Origin: Brachyhypopomus gauderio
Taxonomy: Eukaryota > Chordata > Actinopteri > Gymnotiformes > Hypopomidae
Direction of reading: 5' to 3'
DNA length: 64,000 nucleotides
Assembly (NCBI RefSeq): GCF_052324685.1
Contig: NC_135228.1
Location: 11,062,886-11,126,885, forward strand
This document shows, in pieces, positions 62,299-64,000 of the stretch. Every line of letters begins with the position of its first letter. Positions within the stretch are counted from its first letter, which is position 1. The position numbers were made by a program, and so were the translations under genes. Below the pieces are notes generated by a model, which was given only the letters and a program-made list of their open reading frames with translations, was not told the DNA's origin and made no database searches.

Positions 62299-62781
62299 TG
62301 GATTTGGCTCGAAGTGTTTCCACAGTGCAGATTATGCTGTAATACATCAATGTAGAAGTCTTATGCTTATGCCGGTTATTTAACCGTGTTACTGCCACTG
62401 AAAAGACAGGACTGGATAATGGCTGCACTGTGCAGAAATATAAGGTAACCTAGAGTTGCAGAACTACTGGATCATAACGGTTCAATGGCCGCATGTCAAA
62501 ATACGACAATGTAACGTATGTAACTACAATATGCGCATATCTGTGTTCTTATATTAAATCGTATAGTATGATATTCCACAAAGAGAAGGTGAGCCCTTCA
62601 GGTTTGTTAATAAATGTCTTGGTAAACTGCAGCTGGTCATCAGTGAAGGAGGGCGTTCCTCCGCCCGTACCTTAATCATGGCCACAAACGGCATAACACG
62701 CTTCATGTGCTTCTTCAGCTCGGGCATGGCACCCAGCTCCATGGCGATGACCTTGTTGTCAGGCAGGGCTCCGCGGTTGCT
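60138..62781 (-). CDS. lars1: lars1, cytosolic leucyl-tRNA synthetase, C-terminal part (five last coding exons)
   Basis: Five minus-strand exons (62671-62781, 62152-62256, 61779-61874, 60428-60560, 60138-60343) give the last 216 residues of a protein of roughly 1,180. All junctions keep frame. Seen: [88 protein letters not shown] and a terminal [10 protein letters not shown], all close to animal LARS1. The enzyme charges tRNA-Leu with leucine in the multisynthetase complex and signals leucine to mTORC1 through RagD. The part seen is the C-terminal extension used for tRNA and partner binding. The catalytic HIGH/KMSKS and editing domains lie beyond the right edge of the window. Confidence 0.95.
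60428..60560 (-). CDS. lars1: lars1 exon
   Basis: 133 bases, [11 protein letters not shown] through [14 protein letters not shown]; acceptor CTGTAG|CCT, donor AAGG|GTGAGT, ending in phase 1. It matches the conserved PGVSVSL-NPQ block of animal LARS1. Confidence 0.92.
60810..61040. repeat. Decayed teleost interspersed repeat
   Basis: AGAACACCACACCATTATCG, CCTACCCAAATAAGGTCAGC and GTGGTCCTGTGATCGG resemble a well-known fish repeat with a CCACCCAAATAATACCTGCT-like core. It lies in a lars1 intron. Identification is from memory and divergence is high. Confidence 0.45.
61298..61510. repeat. Fragment of another hAT-like element in a lars1 intron
   Basis: TAGGGGTGTGACGGTACAC at 61299 looks like the terminus of a fish hAT family, followed by several CACGGTT/GGTACA subterminal motifs as far as about 61505. 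No clear opposite terminus or target duplication was found. Confidence 0.45.
61779..61874 (-). CDS. lars1: lars1 exon
   Basis: 96 bases, 32 residues [20 protein letters not shown] ... KPFSAFRSE; donor GAG|GTGAGG, acceptor CCCTCCAG|CTG. The pyrimidine tract is continuous with a (CT)n microsatellite upstream. Confidence 0.92.
61876..61950. repeat. (GA)n microsatellite upstream of a lars1 exon
   Basis: A GA run with two GGGA interruptions on the plus strand. In the lars1 transcript it is (CU)n leading into the acceptor and forms an exceptionally long pyrimidine tract. Confidence 0.9.
62152..62256 (-). CDS. lars1: lars1 exon
   Basis: 105 bases, 35 residues [20 protein letters not shown] ... [10 protein letters not shown]; donor GAG|GTAAGT. 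Its acceptor TGTGTCAG|GAC directly follows a (TG)n microsatellite instead of a usual pyrimidine tract. Confidence 0.93.
62257..62295. repeat. (CA)n microsatellite at a lars1 3' splice site
   Basis: An almost pure CA run on the plus strand, so (TG)n on the transcribed strand, ending at the CAG of the lars1 acceptor. It replaces the pyrimidine tract. Confidence 0.9.
62671..62781 (-). CDS. lars1: lars1 exon (first one seen in window)
   Basis: 111 bases after acceptor TTCCCAG|AGC, donor AAG|GTACGG. It encodes 37 residues containing [20 protein letters not shown] and [10 protein letters not shown]. The reading phase at its 5' side is assumed to be 0. Confidence 0.88.
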
Positions 62782-64000
62782 CTGGGAACCAGAACGAAAG
62801 GCGCGGGAAGCGCACGGTGAGGCGCGGGCGGTATTACGTCGTCGCCCGAGCTCCTCGGGAGGGGAGGTGCCGTTTGATTGGCCGCCCCCAAAGAACACTG
62901 GGCATGATTGAAGATAACAGCTGGTAAAAGGGCAGGGAGGATTTTCAGGGATCTTGTTTCTTTATATTAATGATCATGCGATCTCTTGCTTCCATGCACA
63001 CATTGGCGAATGATAGCCGCTTGTCTGAGGGGCAAACGCTTTGAGCGTGGCCCAATCACTGTCGGGTTAAGAGAAGGATACAGACAATTTTCAATAAATG
63101 GTTTTAGAATTCTTGTTTGTGTTCTTGTGTTGTCTGAACATTTTGTCGTTGAACTGTTTAATAGTGAGCAGAACTGATTAATAGCTGTGAATGAATTTAC
63201 ATACTTTAGCTTAAAAACATGTCTGTTCACACTGCAGGGCAAATAAGATTTTTGTTTAATCACATTTTCAGACGTGTGCCCAGACTGCATGATTAATCAG
63301 ACTCCAATCGCGTTTGCTTGTGTATCGACATTAGTCGTCATTGTAACGGTGCCAGAACGCAAACGCTGACCAGTGCCAGGCCCACGACAGGTCAACCGTC
63401 GCCTCGGAGACTCCACGGTGACCTCTAACACCCTAAACAATGTTACGAATCTGAAACGAAGAAAACCGGACCAAAGTGACAAAAATCAGAGGGTGGCGTT
63501 GGCGTCAGGAGAAGTGCGCGGGTCCGTGAAGGTTCCCGTTCTTACCGTTTACCATCTCTCCACAGATGGTGCCGTCAAGAAGGGCCGTGCAGGAGGGAGA
63601 CGACAACAAAGAGCCCTACATGAAATCCCATCTGACTGCTCAGAAAACATACACGAATCTGGCACGCCTGCACAAAACCCTTCACTGCTTGTATGGCACA
63701 GATCTGTTATGTGTATATATAAAAGAGAGGGAGAAAGGGAACAATCTGTCTAAATAAAGGCAGCTGTTGATGGGCACACTTGACATACGAGGCTAGTTGA
63801 TTTAAAGCCAAGCGCGCTTCGGAAAATCTACAAAGTCGGAGCGATTGTGCGGACGGCCGCAGAAGCTAGTCGGAGAGAGCAGGACCCTCCCGCCGCGCAC
63901 GGCTAAGATAACGGCGCTGCTGTCCTTCAGGGAAATCACACCGAAGAACCCTCGAGTGAATGGAAATCATTAACGGCCCTAACGCCTTGACCCCTTGGAA
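62782..64000. other. lars1 intron, right edge of window
   Basis: Should be part of the lars1 transcription unit on the minus strand. No further lars1 exon was recognised, so either the intron continues past the window or a short exon was missed. Confidence 0.5.

Noticed and set aside
63550..63655. Donor-like GTAAGA next to an open stretch as a further lars1 exon
   Set aside because: No frame resembles LARS1 and one frame has a stop; left unassigned.

Overview
The window is vertebrate nuclear DNA, most likely from a teleost fish. The genes have introns with GT-AG splice sites and are separated by long gene-poor stretches. Those stretches are full of microsatellites, homopolymer runs and decayed fish-type transposons (L2/Rex-like LINE, Tc1/mariner, hAT). 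No bacterial or viral gene organisation is visible. Most open frames in the window are chance frames or run through repeats.

Three protein-coding genes are supported, all on the minus strand and all in the right-hand 25 kb. They are grxcr2 (three exons, 39836-42105; glutaredoxin domain-containing cysteine-rich protein 2, a hair-bundle protein), plac8l1 (three coding exons, 52897-58622; PLAC8-like cysteine-rich protein) and the 3' end of lars1 (five last coding exons, 60138-62781; cytosolic leucyl-tRNA synthetase C-terminal domain). From memory, the human chromosome 5q32 order is GRXCR2, SH3RF2, PLAC8L1, LARS1. The conserved order and orientation support each identification. No RING or SH3 exon of SH3RF2 was recognised in the 10.8 kb where it would be expected.

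Region by region: 1-39 kb is a gene desert. It holds a purine minisatellite (2.9-3.4 kb), two fragments of an L2/Rex-type LINE (9.2-10.2 and 12.3-13.7 kb), a dimeric minisatellite (14.4 kb), a dead Tc1 element split by a 1.6-kb hAT element (18.6-21.1 kb), a 24-bp minisatellite (26.6 kb) and a long AT/CT/GA palindrome (36.9-37.3 kb). The grxcr2 gene lies at 39.8-42.1 kb, followed by a fold-back repeat at 42.6 kb and repeat-rich spacer to 52.9 kb. In plac8l1 (52.9-58.6 kb), the last intron carries a second, related 2.46-kb hAT element with a perfect 8-bp target duplication. The first intron carries an AT-rich block with two inverted octamer/POU-type motifs. The lars1 exons follow at 60.1-62.8 kb; two consecutive 3' splice sites sit directly against microsatellites. 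The last 1.2 kb shows no recognisable exon.

The three genes do not form a pathway: they encode a stereocilia protein, a PLAC8-family protein and a tRNA synthetase, and share only ancestral synteny. I found no convincing new biological system. The most interesting signals are the paired hAT elements sharing internal cargo, the POU-like inverted motif pair, the microsatellite-embedded splice sites, the apparent absence of sh3rf2, and two short unexplained protein-like frames.
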